From: Dichotomocladium elegans
Lineage: Eukaryota > Mucoromycota > Mucoromycetes > Mucorales > Lichtheimiaceae
Length of the DNA stretch: 64,000 nt
Direction: 5' to 3'
Assembly: GCA_025716815.1 (NCBI GenBank)
Contig: JAIXMN010000009.1
Span: 930,001-994,000, forward strand
Position 1 is the first letter of the stretch. Every line of letters begins with the position of its first letter. Positions 21,598-34,969 of the stretch are shown here, piece after piece. Both the position numbers and the translations under genes were made by a program. The notes under the pieces are model-generated. The model searched no databases, had not been told where the DNA came from, and saw only the letters and a program-made list of their open reading frames with translations.

Positions 21598-21896
21598 CTT
21601 ATTGCTCAATGAATAAAAAGACCGTCGGCAGCTACAGATTGAGAGCAGAATAGGCTAAGGTCATGCCTAAACCTCCGTACGGAACCCATTCCACAAGGCG
21701 TTTGTCTGCAGCAAGGCCCTCAGTGCCTGCCTCCTTTTAGGAGAACCTCTCAAGCTGTAGTACCAGAGCAAAACGCAGCCTAGGTGGAGATGCCACTGAG
21801 GATGTCATCTCACCTAAAATCCTTACGGAACCCATTTCACAAGGCGTTTGTCTGCAGCAGGGATGATTTTTCCCTGCCTCCTTTTCAGATGTCTGC
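21598..21896 (+). repeat. Direct repeat unit B, ~299 bp
   Basis: Second copy of the 297-bp unit, differing at only a handful of positions, so the duplication is recent or homogenised. The ~130-bp spacer between the copies is not repeated in the flanks. Same internal 40-base motif pair and bulged inverted repeat as unit A. Confidence 0.9.
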
Positions 21897-22686
21897 ATTT
21901 GCTCCAGCTATAAGATGTGGGATAGACCAATTTCATTTTAGAAGCACCTGTAGCGGATGTCATATTGGACAATAATTAACACAAAACGAAACAGCGAATT
22001 CTCAGTACACCAGTTAGCTTACTGAAGCCGGCGTCTTGGTTTCAATGAATAAAGGAAAAGGTGATTTCTGCTTGAAACGATCATCCAACCACAAAGCCTC
22101 TTTCCCTCTCCCGCCTGAATAACATAATATTCAATTCCAGCTGACGCGCTGATTGGGTGTATAACTCGTATCAAGTCCTTCCGCGAGGTGCATAATTTGT
22201 AACTTTACTGGTTTAGAGCTAGGGGAGTCACGGTTAAACCATGCAAGTGAATTGGTGCCAGTGGAGACAGCGCAGTGCGACGCTGTTCACAGCCTGTATG
22301 TCGGCGCACCAGACCCGTTTCGACCAGAAACGCGACAGGCCCGAGACACCCGGTCCACTAGAAGTCCGGAAAGGAGGATACGTAGTATAATGATTGCAGG
22401 AAGTTACATGAAGGTCTCGTCAAGAAACTTGGGGGCGCGCGCACACACACACACGCGCGCAAGCGGTCCACCAAAGTTGAATGCAGCCCATAATTGTTGA
22501 TGATATGTGACTGGTACAAGCGATAAGGTTCAGTGGTATAATTTGCCAGAGCGCCGTGCCTGCACCTGTTTGGCTTGGTGAGACGTTTCTCATGTGAACG
22601 ACGCGAGGTTGCTTTGAGCGGAGCATACTTGATCATCCAGCTTCTTCCCCTCCATTTTTTATCTCTCTCCGTACTTTCTCCTAACC
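21897..22686. other. Intergenic, no gene supported
   Basis: No convincing frame. It contains an alternating purine-pyrimidine tract at 22435-22460. The minus-strand frames over that tract are artefacts of the repeat. Confidence 0.5.
22435..22460. repeat. Alternating CG/CA tract
   Basis: GCGCGC followed by (AC)n and then GCGCGC: 26 bases of strict purine-pyrimidine alternation, a sequence type able to adopt Z-DNA. It lies about 230 bases upstream of the next gene. Confidence 0.8.
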
Positions 22687-24738
22687 ATGCGAGAGGTAGT
22701 TGTAACAGGTGAGACAAGAGGGGCAGAAGGTGGGTTATCTCTTTAGAGCCTTTGTTGCTTACAAGAGCAATTCGCAGCTATCCGCGATAGTGTGGCCAAC
22801 GGCGCCGGCCAATTTAAAATTGTGCCATTCACAGAAACATTGCTAAGATTGAATCCGGATCTACTCCTTGATCGAGCAGACTATCTGGCCTGTCTCAGGC
22901 GGGAACTCCGGTCCCTGGCGGGGGATTCCTCACATAGAGTAAAAAGACGGGCCACTGCCGCACTGCAGGCTATCGATGCAAGTTGCTTACATAACAGTTG
23001 TCTCGACTAGCAGGACTAACCTTGCATGGAACAGAAAATGTCAGAAGCTTCCTTAGACAAGATTCAGAGCCTCCTGGACAACCGCAAGGAAGATATCGAC
23101 GACCGACACGCGGCCCAGGCTATTGAAAGGGATTTATTTGGGCATATGGCAAGGGAGGTAGCAGGCGGCCTGAAGGTGATTTCCAGGGAACAGATGAAGG
23201 CGGTGGCTAGGCTGGCGAGGCAAGAGAAGGAGACAGCAACGCCCACTGAAAACCAATCGATCGTTTCACCGGACACTGGATTTGACGAGAACGCGCCAGA
23301 AGCCTATGAGCAATCAGGCGACATGGATGAGCCAGGGGAGGAGCGAGGAGAAGGCGATGAGGTATTAGAAGAGTCAGAGATGCTATTCAGGCGCGCATTC
23401 TCGGAGGATCAGATGAACAATCACCATGAAACTATAACGGCAATTCCAAAGCAACCGACAGAAGCAACTTCAGATGCACGGCGCAAACTATATGAAAGAA
23501 TCAGGATCAAAATGCAGGCATCCTCTATTTCGATGCGTGAAAACGCAAAGCTACTCGAGTAGGTTTTAATAATGGCCGGTGGAAGATGCTTTCTCTCATG
23601 ATTTATGCTTTTCGTAATTCAGCCCTATGCACTATAAAGTGCTCGATTTGACCGGTCACCACATTCGAACAAAGAAAGCTTTGGGTCAACTGTACTCCCT
23701 TGCCCGTCAAGACTATGCAAGCCAAATATTATATACACGATCCACACTGAAACAGCATGAACAGGATGTCTTTGACGATCTTGATCGAGCATGTACAGAA
23801 GAGCAAAAGCGGATTAGAAGGATGCTTGAAATCTGGTAGACTGGAGTTATAAGAGGCTAGGCGGCTCCACTCATTAGTATCATATAAATCAAAAGCAAGG
23901 AACGACTAGATGCGGATACGGCTCGAAAACCTTCAAGTGAACTGCAGCACTGTATGAAGAACTTTTTTCATTTTGTGGATGCTGCTGAAGACCGCGGAGT
24001 CGCAGGAAAGGAACAAGATGCGCAATGGTTGGTCCAGACTAAGAGTATTGTCATAAAGAATTACTAAGTTAATCTCGTAGGGGTGATCTCTCGTTGAGAG
24101 CCACAAGTCTGAGGAAATCCTGCTGTCAGGACCCTCGGATAAGAACAGCAATGGGCAAACGATGTGATTTTATCTTGCGGTCCAGGAGCATCTCTTGGAA
24201 CCCAGAATTGCTTATCGGGGAAATATCAGGCGGGTTGCCACGGTGCCCGAATTGGAAATTCTGGCATGACCTGCTGCTTAAATGCGCATTGGGGTCTCGT
24301 GACTGTATCTGGCGCGTTTTGCATGAGTTGCCTGGATTGACAGATGAAGAGCTATCTAACGTCAAGATATACTCTTTTCAGCTTGCAGGTTAAGTGAACG
24401 GTACCGATGATTCCAACTGCGGGGTAGCGTATTTGACAATGATGTACGTAGGTACGAGTCTCTATGTGTATTGCACAGACTATGTTCATGGTATATTTCG
24501 ATTCGCTATGGTGGATTACTGCACGTTGCCAGTGTCAGTATATGACGAGGAACAGAGAAAGGTGGTTTATACTGTCCTCCGAGGTGTATTTGAGCAAGTC
24601 GAACAGCAAGTCAAGCACCTGATATTGCTGTCCAGACGCCAGCGGAAGCGACGAGTGGATGATTACGATCCGGAAGATGCATATAAGGCGTTAAAGATTG
24701 TTCCCACCCCGCCTCGGAATGAGAAAGAGTGGTATTAA
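22687..24738 (+). CDS. Mucorales family protein with PD-(D/E)XK-like domain
   Basis: Seven exons can be chained in consistent phase: MREVVVT...; 22778-22977; 23035 on; an exon starting PMHYKVLDL; CKERLDADTARK; GDLSLRATSLRKS; and TSLYVYCTDYVHGIFRF to the stop at 24738. The intron at 22978-23034 has a GC donor and a CTAAC branch point. The product is about 560 residues with an acidic Glu-rich middle. The C-terminal third has GKRCDFILRS...PELLIGEISGG, reminiscent of the D...ExK/S core of PD-(D/E)XK nucleases, then VKIYSFQLAGTSLYVYC. From memory this layout recurs in many uncharacterised Mucorales proteins. Nuclease function is not shown, and the Lys of ExK appears as Ser (EIS). Start choice is uncertain. 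Confidence 0.7.
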
Positions 24739-25253
24739 TGGTACCGAGGATGCCAGAATGACAGCAAAAGGGTCTGAGGAAGCGGTGACAGTAATAAATG
24801 ACGGTAATTGATTTGTTACAAAAATAAACGCAGGGGAGAGGAGGAGAGGGCGAACAGCCCGATATTGCTCATGTAGCACGTGCAATATGCATCTCTCTCC
24901 AAAAATGACAAGGTTAGCTTTGCCACCCGCTGCTGGACTTCTTCTCACACACGTATATATATGTATACGATGCTATGAGCTAATCAGCTGGCCGAAAAAC
25001 TCTAATACATGGTGTGTATCGATGTACATAACCCGCCGCCGCGTTCGGTGGGCTGGGGCTGTATAAATAAAGGAATACCTGATGTAGGGCGAAATAAGCC
25101 CTTCCCTTTTCGGAGAACAGAGATTGCAACTCCGATGGGGGTGCGCGACAGCGAGAAAAGATCAATTCATAGCCTACCTGGGAGAGAGTTCCGTTCCATC
25201 TTGTTCCATCACTTGCTAGTTACCTCCTTTCATCACTCCTCATTCTGAACGCC
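24739..25253. other. Intergenic, promoter region of RhoGDI
   Basis: No gene seen. A TATAAATA element near 25064 and a pyrimidine-rich leader precede the RhoGDI ATG. Confidence 0.5.
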
Positions 25254-26374
25254 ATGGCTGACCACCACGATGATGATGACTTTGCCCCCACTCAGACCGC
25301 TGGCTACAAGCCCGGTGAAAAGAAGACGCTCGAAGAGTACCAGAATTTGGATGCTCAGGACGAGTCCTTGAACAAGTGGAAGGAGTCTTTGGGCTTGAAG
25401 GCCACCGGTGAGTCCTTGCCCCAGGTTGACCAAGAGGGGAGGGGAAACATATACTTTAATGCCATCGCACTTTAATGCCATCGGCTTTGCTCATACCTCT
25501 CTTTCCTAGTCGCTGGTCCTGCGGATGATCCTCGCCGAGTATGTATCCGCGGGAATCGGACCAAAAGGGGGCCACCCCGCGCTCGCAACGACGACAGCTT
25601 GCTCACCATCTCTCTTTTTTTTTTCTGTTCTCCCTCTATAGGTTGTCGTTGAGTACATTGCCCTAGTGGTGCCTGGTCGTGAGGACGTCGTCGTGGATCT
25701 CTCAACGGCTGGTATATATTTTGCGATAAAGTAGTAATGGGAGCTGGGACTTATTGTGCGCGTCTAGAGGCCATTGAAAATGCCAAGAATATCCCCTTCA
25801 CCATCAAGGAAGGTACTGAATACCAGTTGAAGGTCAAGTTCCGGTATGTATTTTTTCTTCTTGTTTCCGATGAAGCGATACAAATGCTTCAATGGGGACA
25901 GCGGTCTTTTCTTTACTTATTTCCAATGCTTTTTCCTTTAGTGTACAACATGAAGTCGTGTCTGGACTTAAGTATCTTCAGGTTGTCAAACGCAAGGGCA
26001 TTCGTGGTAAGAAAGGAGCCATGTTAGATGTTTTTTTGCTCGGGGGAGTGTGAAGTGTAGGAGATTTGGAGCCAAAGAAGGGATACTATCTGTTCTGCAT
26101 GATTCTCACTGACTGAATCGCTTAGTGGACAAGTCCGAAGAAATGCTTGGTAGCTATGGTCCCAGCGCTAATAGCTATGAGAAGACCTTCCCCGTCGAGG
26201 AAGCTCCCTCAGGCTTCATTGCTCGTTCCCATTACGACGCAAAGGTACCGGATTTTCCCAAGAAATGCATATGATCGCTTTACTGACTTTTTTTCACAGA
26301 GCAAGTTCGTTGATGATGACGGTGTCACGCACGTCCAGTGGTCCTGGTCTTTTGACATCAAGAAGGACTGGTAA
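25254..26374 (+). CDS. RDI1: Rho GDP-dissociation inhibitor
   Basis: Cytosolic chaperone that extracts prenylated Rho/Cdc42 GTPases from membranes and keeps them GDP-bound. Seven exons splice in phase to about 200 residues, the family norm. The acidic start (MADHHDDDDFAPTQ) leads to the helical arm (KKTLEEYQNLDAQDESLNKW). The immunoglobulin-like domain follows: VEYIALVVPGREDVVVDLS, KNIPFTIKEGTEYQLKVKF, VSGLKYLQVVKRKGI, MLGSYGPSANSYEKTFP, EAPSGFIARSHYDA. It ends in the conserved WSWSFDIKKDW. No anomalies. Bem1, another Cdc42-pathway component, lies 6 kb downstream; this is probably coincidental. Confidence 0.96.
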
Positions 26375-26602
26375 AAAGCGCGTCTTTGCTTTTTATTCCA
26401 CACATATCAACCGCTTCTTCAACCCCTCCTTGTCCTCATCCCGCTTTTTCTCTTTTGTGATTTCGCTCTCTTCTAACTGTGCAAGTTCTCCCCCCACCCA
26501 CAAAGATACTTTGTCTCTACGGGAATAAAGTTTTCTAAAAACCAAGATAGACGTTCTTCGCGTTTCCCCACCGCCCTGAAGCAAAAAATAGAGATACCAG
26601 TT

Positions 26603-26779
26603 CTATTTCAGCTTACGATGGGGGTAGCGAGCAACGATTCGAGCGTTCTTCTTCAGCTTTTCGGACTTCTTGAGGACCTTTGGTACGCTCTCTGCAGACT
26701 TTTTTGCATCCACCATACTTAAAAACGGGCCGAGTTCTTGACTTGCACGGATGAGCCTTTGTCTTTGCGGTCGGATCAT
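26603..26779 (-). CDS. Possible small basic protein, 58 aa
   Basis: Minus-strand frame from ATG at 26779 to TAG at 26603. The product is basic and helical: MIRPQRQRLIRASQELGPF, then LKKSEKLKKNARIVARYPHR near the C terminus. The frame is open for nine further codons upstream of the ATG (STFKIEK), so a 5' exon may exist. Arg/Lys richness and size recall small mitochondrial or ribosomal proteins, but no family is recognised. Confidence 0.33.
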   Translation of the reverse strand: MIRPQRQRLIRASQELGPFLSMVDAKKSAESVPKVLKKSEKLKKNARIVARYPHRKLK

Positions 26780-27817
26780 CTTCTCAATCTTAAATGTTGA
26801 ATTCAGTCTTTCTCAGTGGGTTTTCTCCCCGGCCCCTCAGCAGCCGCGCTCGCACCCGTCGCAGGCATGCCACACCCATAGGCAGTGCAATGTCCTGAAC
26901 CCTTTCAGACGGGTCTATCCTTCATCAAATCCATGATGATTCTTGTCTTCCGCGATGCAGCGCGTAAAAAGATAGAGATCCATATATACCAAACCTTGAG
27001 CTGGACCACGCGATCCGGAGGTTTTTTGCAACAGCATGAGTGTTTTCGATCTGTAACTGAACTAATATTCGGTTTCATAGCATTCGCCCGAGCCCCGGGG
27101 GGTGGGAAAGAGGTGCGATGGGCATAGGGATCCGGTCTGTGGTATGGCACGCAGGGGGGGTAATACTTTAGCGATGTGTATATATATATATTTATGCGTA
27201 CGTACGGTGGTCGCTTAGCATGAATAATAATAAGCATGCCTATAAACGCTCATTGTCCCAACTGTTCAGGATGTTAATGTTGATAAACTTATCGTGCAGC
27301 ATGGGGAAGCGGCGGGCGGGGAATGCAGGTGGAAGAAGACCGAAGCTGTTACAGGATCGGGCACAGTGGGTCAACGGGTGCCATGTGCCTGGCCTTTCCT
27401 GGACCGGGAATGGCATATCATGGTGGGCAGGGAGGGGAGGGGTGTGTCGAGGGCAGAATGCACGAACAAACGAGGGAGGGAGGGGAAGATTGAGGGAGCA
27501 CTCACTGTCTAATTCCCAATGCCCGTTCAGTCTTGAAAAAGTAAGTCCGTCACATACTCTGCTTCGAGGAGCTGCGGAGGGAGGGGGGGAAGAAGATATG
27601 CGGGAAGCTGTACTGTACATACACTCAATTGGTCGAGCTCAAAGGTACCCACCTCCTTTTATTCTCGCCTTTTTCAAATAGTAAAGTAAATAATGGTGTA
27701 GAATTGTAAATCATTTTTTCTGCATTATTAAATCTCTTAAGCCTCCTCAAGATAGCGATATTCAAACCTATACAGGGTCAACGTCACACATCTGTTATCC
27801 CTAAGCTCATGTTTTGC
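26780..27817. other. 1-kb stretch without a supported gene
   Basis: Strongly G-rich on the plus strand at 27300-27600 (GGGAGG-type runs), which leaves long but unconvincing frames such as 27220-27681. A (TA)n tract lies near 27180. Confidence 0.5.
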
Positions 27818-30248
27818 TTACCGGAAGTCCGTCTTCTTACGCTGGCACCAAGAGCCTTCGTAGTCAAAATAAATGTATGTTCCTTGCTCAAAATCGTCAG
27901 TAATAATTTTCGGCTCCTCATGTCGCTGGAACCACGTCAGGTATTTTTTGTGGAATCGCCATGACTGCCTCTTCAGCTCTTTCGCAGCAAGATACCTATC
28001 GAAAAGAGTGAGATCAACATCTCCAAACCATTTCTGCCGAAGCACATACTGCTGGTAAGTGCCTTGCTGATAATAGAAGGCAAAAAACAATGAATCTATG
28101 TCGAACTTCTCAAAGAGTGCAGGGTTATCGAATATGGGCAGAGGCTGCTGAGGATAGTAGTCCGGGGAAGGATAAGGGGTACGTGGTTGATATGTTTTCG
28201 GCCTAGCGGACCACTGTAAATATCCATGCATCCTTAGCTTATGCTATGCAAACCATACCGCTCCGAGTCGATCAAGTCTGGTACATGCTGTAGACTTGCA
28301 TCCAGCATCTGGTGAGTATACAGCATATCGGCCTTACCCATGCCTATCAGTAAAAGGTTAACTCCAACACATAATCTCACACTTGCTGGGTAATTTGCTC
28401 GCCTTTGGATTTGATTGCCTCAAACGCAGGAGCGAGATCGGCCAGCGACGAAGGTAATCGCATCTCAGACATGTCCAAAGGCATGGCAGGCGCATCGAAA
28501 GGCTAGTAAAACGTCAGTTACACGAGACATAGGTACACCCGCTTCTGACGTAAATTGGGACTTACCGGCTTCATTTGATATTGCGAGGCAAGCAGTGATG
28601 CGCCTGGGGGAGGTTGCCGCTGCTTGGAAGCTTCTTGTTTTGCTTGATCAAGGATCTTTGGAGGCTCGACCCAAGCATTTTCAATCTTCCTTACGGAGCT
28701 TGAGGGTATTTTAGGAGTCTTTTCCTCAGACTTCGAGGATTTGGAGAAATTATCATGCGACGAAGATAAAGATACACCTGCAGCTGCAGCCTGTGCATAC
28801 TTGAGACTGGTAGGTGGCGGAGTGGCCACTTCGGCTGGTAGTCGACTAGATGAAGAAGGCTTTATCGGGCTTGTGCTCGCGGATTGTGCTAAAATTCAAT
28901 GAGCCTCTGTTCTTGCTGATATCGCATTTGCAAATTGCTCACCATTATCGATAACAGGCGTGTTTGCTTCCTCTATTTGTACCGATATAAATAACGTTCC
29001 AATGTGGATCATATCATAACTTACTGGTAGAAGGTGTTGAAATTTTCTGCGTAGAGGTGCTGCTGCTGCCACCACCATTTAAGCACTATGACATGGATAC
29101 ATTGTTGTTTAAATACCCTCAATCACATGTAAGTTGCGGTGATCATACATCATCATCTTTTTCTCTCTCTTTTTCTTTGGCGGAGCGTTTGGAAGACGGT
29201 GGTTTCTCTTCCTCTATCTTTGTTTCCGCTATACCTACCTGGGATTAGCGTACAGCACGATGAGTTATAGCAAAGTACTCACTATCATGACCAGTAATAT
29301 AATCCTCTGTCGCGATTGCATAAAGCTCTTCGTCCTCTTCAAGATTAAGGTCATCGTAAATATATTCATCTTCTTCAAAATCAGGTTCCTATATTTACAC
29401 GTGTGTAAGACAACAATGTCAGATTGGAGCAGGTGCACTTGCCTGGTTGCAGTCGACGTAATATTGTACGCTATCCTTGATTGCTGACACCTTACAGAAG
29501 AGATCTTAATCATTGCCGGGCTTTTTGGATGTATTCTTATATACCTCCTCGACCGCTAAGTGATCATTTTCAAGTAATCGCAGAACAAGTTCTAACCGAC
29601 CCACGTGGTATCGGTTCCGCTCGAGCCGATGCTCCAATTCCGCGGCTCGTTCATTTTTACTGTGATCCTTTTTACCTCGTTTTGATGTACCCTGAAGCAT
29701 CTCAACCTCCGCCTCAGTCATCTCTATCTGCCGCTCGATTTCGGTCTTGGTGGTTATAATCCACTCGCAGATATCGAGTTTCTCCTTCTCTTTCGGATCC
29801 ATCTTTTCCCTTTGCAGAAGACCTTCTTTTGAATACGCCTTCGTCTTCATTTCTTTTTCAATCGTCTTGAAGCGTTCCATTTGCGACTCGATCAGTTTGC
29901 GATTTTCCAGAAGCGCACGTTTGTCTTTAATTTCGTTTGACGACAACCATGTCTTGATTTGATCGCGTAGTCGCTGGAGCTTTTTGATCTCCTTCTTTAG
30001 ATCTTGCTCATATTTCTCTTTTTGATTTGTATTGTTGGTCGATTGAATTTTGTCAAAGATCGCTTCAAAGGTTTCGACGCCTTCGCTGACTTTCTTAAGA
30101 ACCCGGTCAATCTCGGCTAAAGTAAGGGTTTTTTTTAAAAAAAAAATCTTGCAAGTCCATCTTTCACCTCAAAAAAGAAGAACACATCCCGTCTGACAGT
30201 ATTAGCGTAGTTAAAGACAGACTTACTTTGCAGCTTTTTCATAGACAT
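27818..30248 (-). CDS. NOT3: CCR4-NOT complex subunit 3/5 (NOT3/NOT5)
   Basis: Core subunit of the CCR4-NOT deadenylase. It begins MSMKKLQ (30248), with intron 1 directly after, then [20 protein letters not shown] and a long coiled coil ([38 protein letters not shown]) to [13 protein letters not shown] near 29530, the hallmark NOT3 N-terminal domain. An acidic linker and Ser/Pro-rich middle follow in several small exons ([31 protein letters not shown]). The last exons encode the NOT box: [72 protein letters not shown]. The stop is at 27818-27820. Start, coiled coil and NOT box are certain; middle exon borders are approximate. It is divergent with the Rab gene. Confidence 0.93.
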
Positions 30249-31225
30249 GGCGCGGCGGGTTTTTTCGAATGTTCGTAGAGAGAAACGCTGGGGAGGTTGC
30301 GGAAAAGAAACATGTGGGTAAGGCGAACCAGCGCACCTTATTAACGGGGAATGAATCTGGGCCTGCGGAGAGAGAGAGGGGGGGTTGGTTGCGTCTGATG
30401 ATGTCTGTATCTTTGTAAGACAGGGCCACATGGTCCCTAACCAAGCCCACAGGGAAGGGGGCACTGGAACACGTATGAATATCGAATCTTAACGCGCTCC
30501 ATGTCTATATGCGTTCGAGCTAGATGAGCTATGGACACTTGATAAACGTGATGGGTAGCGAGTTGAGGGACGGCAAAGAGTGAAGGTCAAAGTACAAGTC
30601 ACGTCAAGAACAGGGTTCGCCTAAGCGATGAGCATACAACATGGCTGCTGCATTGATGTGCTATTATTACAAGGACATTGGAAAACGGACAGGTGCGGGG
30701 ATTCGGCAGACGCTGACGTTTTAAGTCTGGTATGATTATCCTGAAGAGAAGAGACCAATCATGCCGCTTTGGAACAGGTAGTCCGTTGGATGAGACGAGG
30801 TGAACTCTTGCTTCCAGATGCAAAGAGAGAAACTAGGACAGATAAGCTTGGGTTGTAAATGAGGCTATTTGAGTGAGACCGGATGGGAGGATTTCATGCC
30901 ATACATAAGCACACACGCACGCTTTCTCTGACGTCCGAGCGCCAGACTGGGCGTTGCCAAATAGAAATACAAACAACGAATAATCCGCCATAAGACGGAG
31001 GGCGATGTTCATACCTTGACTCTTTTAGAGGGCTTCTCTTGATCATCCCCCTCCTCTTGTCCATGTGGCACAAAAATCCCGTTTTTAAGCTTTTTGCAAG
31101 CCTTTCGATTTCTCTCTCTCCTTTGGTTCACTCACTCGCTCGCTCACTCACTCTCTTCCACAACCCCCTCTCCCCCTGAAAAAAAAAACTCGCTCTTCCA
31201 TTCGCCCATATACACATTAAACGCC
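30249..31225. other. Divergent intergenic region
   Basis: About 980 bp between the divergent NOT3/5 and Rab genes. The only frame over 70 codons (30599-30823, minus) shows no motifs. Long pyrimidine tracts near 31100-31190 suit a core promoter for the Rab gene. Confidence 0.5.
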
Positions 31226-32567
<1,342 letters not shown>

Positions 32568-32692
32568 TTTATTGCTGCAGGCGATGTTGTATTGATTTAA
32601 TAAAAGGTTGGATTTAAAGGTCTCGAACGGGGGAGGTGGGAGAGAAGGGAGGGAGGGAATGATTATGCAACGAAATGGGAAAACAGAGAGAC

Positions 32693-34527
32693 CTATAATC
32701 GCTCCGCGTAGACCGTCAATTTTCCAAGCTTCACAGCAGATGCAAATGCATCCTCCATATCCATTTCATTGTCAAGAGGCAAACTTTCACCCGCACTCTC
32801 GCCCTTGTAACGTAATGTCACTGGGAACCCGAGCCTATCCCGTACTTTTTCATGAAGTTGCTCAAATGTACTGTTCGCCGGTACTTTGACGGCAAAGATG
32901 TCGTCCTTGTGCGCGATTTTGAGCTTGACCATACCGCCTGCGGTGGTCGTCATCGCTGCAGAGACAATAGCTGGTGATGGTGTCGATGCGGAAGGTGCTA
33001 TTGGGGCAGACGGTTGCTTGGATGGGCTCGGTTGATGGGGATCTTCTTCTGTCTCGATGTCCCCTTCGTGTAGTCCAAAAAGCTGATTCTGGACAAGGGT
33101 GCTCTCGGCGAGATATCGAGGGAGATTTAACAACTCCTTGCAATACTTATCTAAATCTTGCTGTCTCTCGGCTGCATAACATGAATAAACCATCGTTTGA
33201 ATGTCTATCATCCCTGTCCTGAGATTACCTGTGATTTTCTCATCCACATCGGTCAGAGGACCTGGCATATATGGGAGTATCCGTTCATGGTCGTCCTTGC
33301 CAGCTTCCGCTGGAAATTCACTTAGAAGGTTCAGCTGGAAATCATAGAAGTCTGATAGAGTTTCGCCACCCCACATCCGACCCCCATTTCGTTAGTGAAT
33401 CGTGCACCAAATGTTGATTACTGTTCGCAACTGGTGAATATGCCTTTACCTTCATATAAGCGGTACAGGACGCGGAACCGACCATTGTTCAATCGGGCAA
33501 ACACAATAAACCAGTACTGGTCGCCCTCAAGCACATAGGATTCGATGCTTGCATCCTTCACCAGTGCCTGAGAGGGACTCTGCAAACCATGATGATGTAA
33601 GGCGTTGTTCTCGTGCGTCTCGTCATCCAAAGCTGTTGGTCCCCCTGCAGAGCCTGCGGACGAAATGGACGATCCCGCCGAAATGCTTGATGCTTCGTAA
33701 CCCTGCGTCACCTTCTTCCATTCTTCCACAGCTGGAATGCTGGCGGGTGGCTGTAGGATGGGCTTTCCTGTCACTGCATCTCGTACCTCGACGAACGCGA
33801 CTGGAATCAACCCTGGTCCGCCCAATCGTCCAATGGGTTTCGCCACATACCATTCCACATTTGACTGGGCAATTACAATGATCGGCTCACCTGCCTTGGC
33901 ATCCAGCTCGTCCGATCGCTCTGCCTGGAAGTCATACAGCACAATGCCATACAATGGTTGCAATTTCTTTAGGGGCGCTACTTGTTCATTCGAAGGAAAA
34001 CACACCAACCCGCCAAAACGCTTAGTCAGTAAAATTTGGGAAGATAGGTCAGAGATCATGTTTTTAATATTACAAGGATGGTGAGTTGGACTCGTCCCAG
34101 CCGAGCCACTCTCAATAAAGCCAGAGTCCATCTTTTGTGGTGAAGGTGGTGGTTGCTGCTGCTGCTGTGGAAGCTGAGGAAGAGGTGGCGCCACGTGGAG
34201 GTTGCGTTCGGATTTGTCGAGGATTTGGAAATAGCTGACAGGAACAATACCTCTGGAATTCGTGGCCGGATTGCAGGCCTCAAACCAGTGCTCGTCATTT
34301 TCCCGTCCAATCACATGAAAAAAGTCCCCTCGTTCAAAGCTTAACTCATGCGGACGCTGCGCTTGATAATCGTACAGTGCCTTGATGATTTTCTTTGGAG
34401 CTCCCATGGAAGCCTGCAGAGGCGTTGGAGCGCTAATAGGCGTCGATATTTGGTTCTTGACGAGAGAACGGCGAACGGATCGTAGATTACGTGGTGGTCT
34501 GACCTTTTCTTTGGAATGAAGGTGCAT
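32693..34527 (-). CDS. BEM1: Bem1/Scd2-like polarity scaffold (SH3-SH3-PX-PB1)
   Basis: Scaffold that links Cdc42, its exchange factor and PAK kinases at sites of polarised growth. Two exons (34527-33450 and 33351-32693) give 578 residues. SH3-1: ALYDYQAQRPHELSFERGDF...GIVPVSYF (residues ~48-100). A Pro/Gln-rich linker follows. SH3-2: VLYDFQAERSDELDAKAGEP...GLIPVAFVEV (~190-245). PX domain: ASIESYVLEGDQYWFIVFAR...LYEDFYDFQLNLL, with the intron inside the RLYE/D motif, to LPRYLAESTLVQ. PB1: VKLKIAHKDDIFAVKVPANS...LTVYAERL at the C terminus. The domain order is diagnostic. It runs convergent with the Rab gene, 125 bp between stops. Confidence 0.95.
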
Positions 34528-34969
34528 GAGGGGGGATGTATGCTCTGAACTTATTTTGCAGAAAGAAAAGAAAAAGAAAGGAGAGGAGGCGATGAACTTG
34601 GGTTGGGCGCCGCACCCTCCGGTTTAACCGGGTGATCAAAATCGGATATCTAGAAATTAGGCTGTAACACAGTTGAGAAGGCAAGCATTCGCGCACAGAG
34701 AGCGAGCGAGAGACGGCCAGGAACATGGCACAAATATGCTCCTTGCTCTTTCCAGAATTCAAATTTCCATCCTAAGGAGCTCTACACATCCTCACACATG
34801 CGACTTGTCGATGCACATGCATTTCTCATAGGTGGGGCGGGAAGGATGACGTCGATCATCTACTATCCGCTACTGATTTTCGAAGCTGCACGCGTGTGTG
34901 TAACCTGCGCCTATGCTACGAGCTGTGATTAAATTTTGTCATGCAACACCATTCTCCATCCTCAGGATC
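34528..34969. other. Intergenic, no gene supported
   Basis: Upstream region of the Bem1 gene running up to transposon copy 2. Nothing recognisable. Confidence 0.5.

Noticed and set aside
27220..27681. 153-codon plus-strand frame
   Set aside because: It lies in a G-rich tract, with no motif, no homology by eye and an equally long frame on the other strand.
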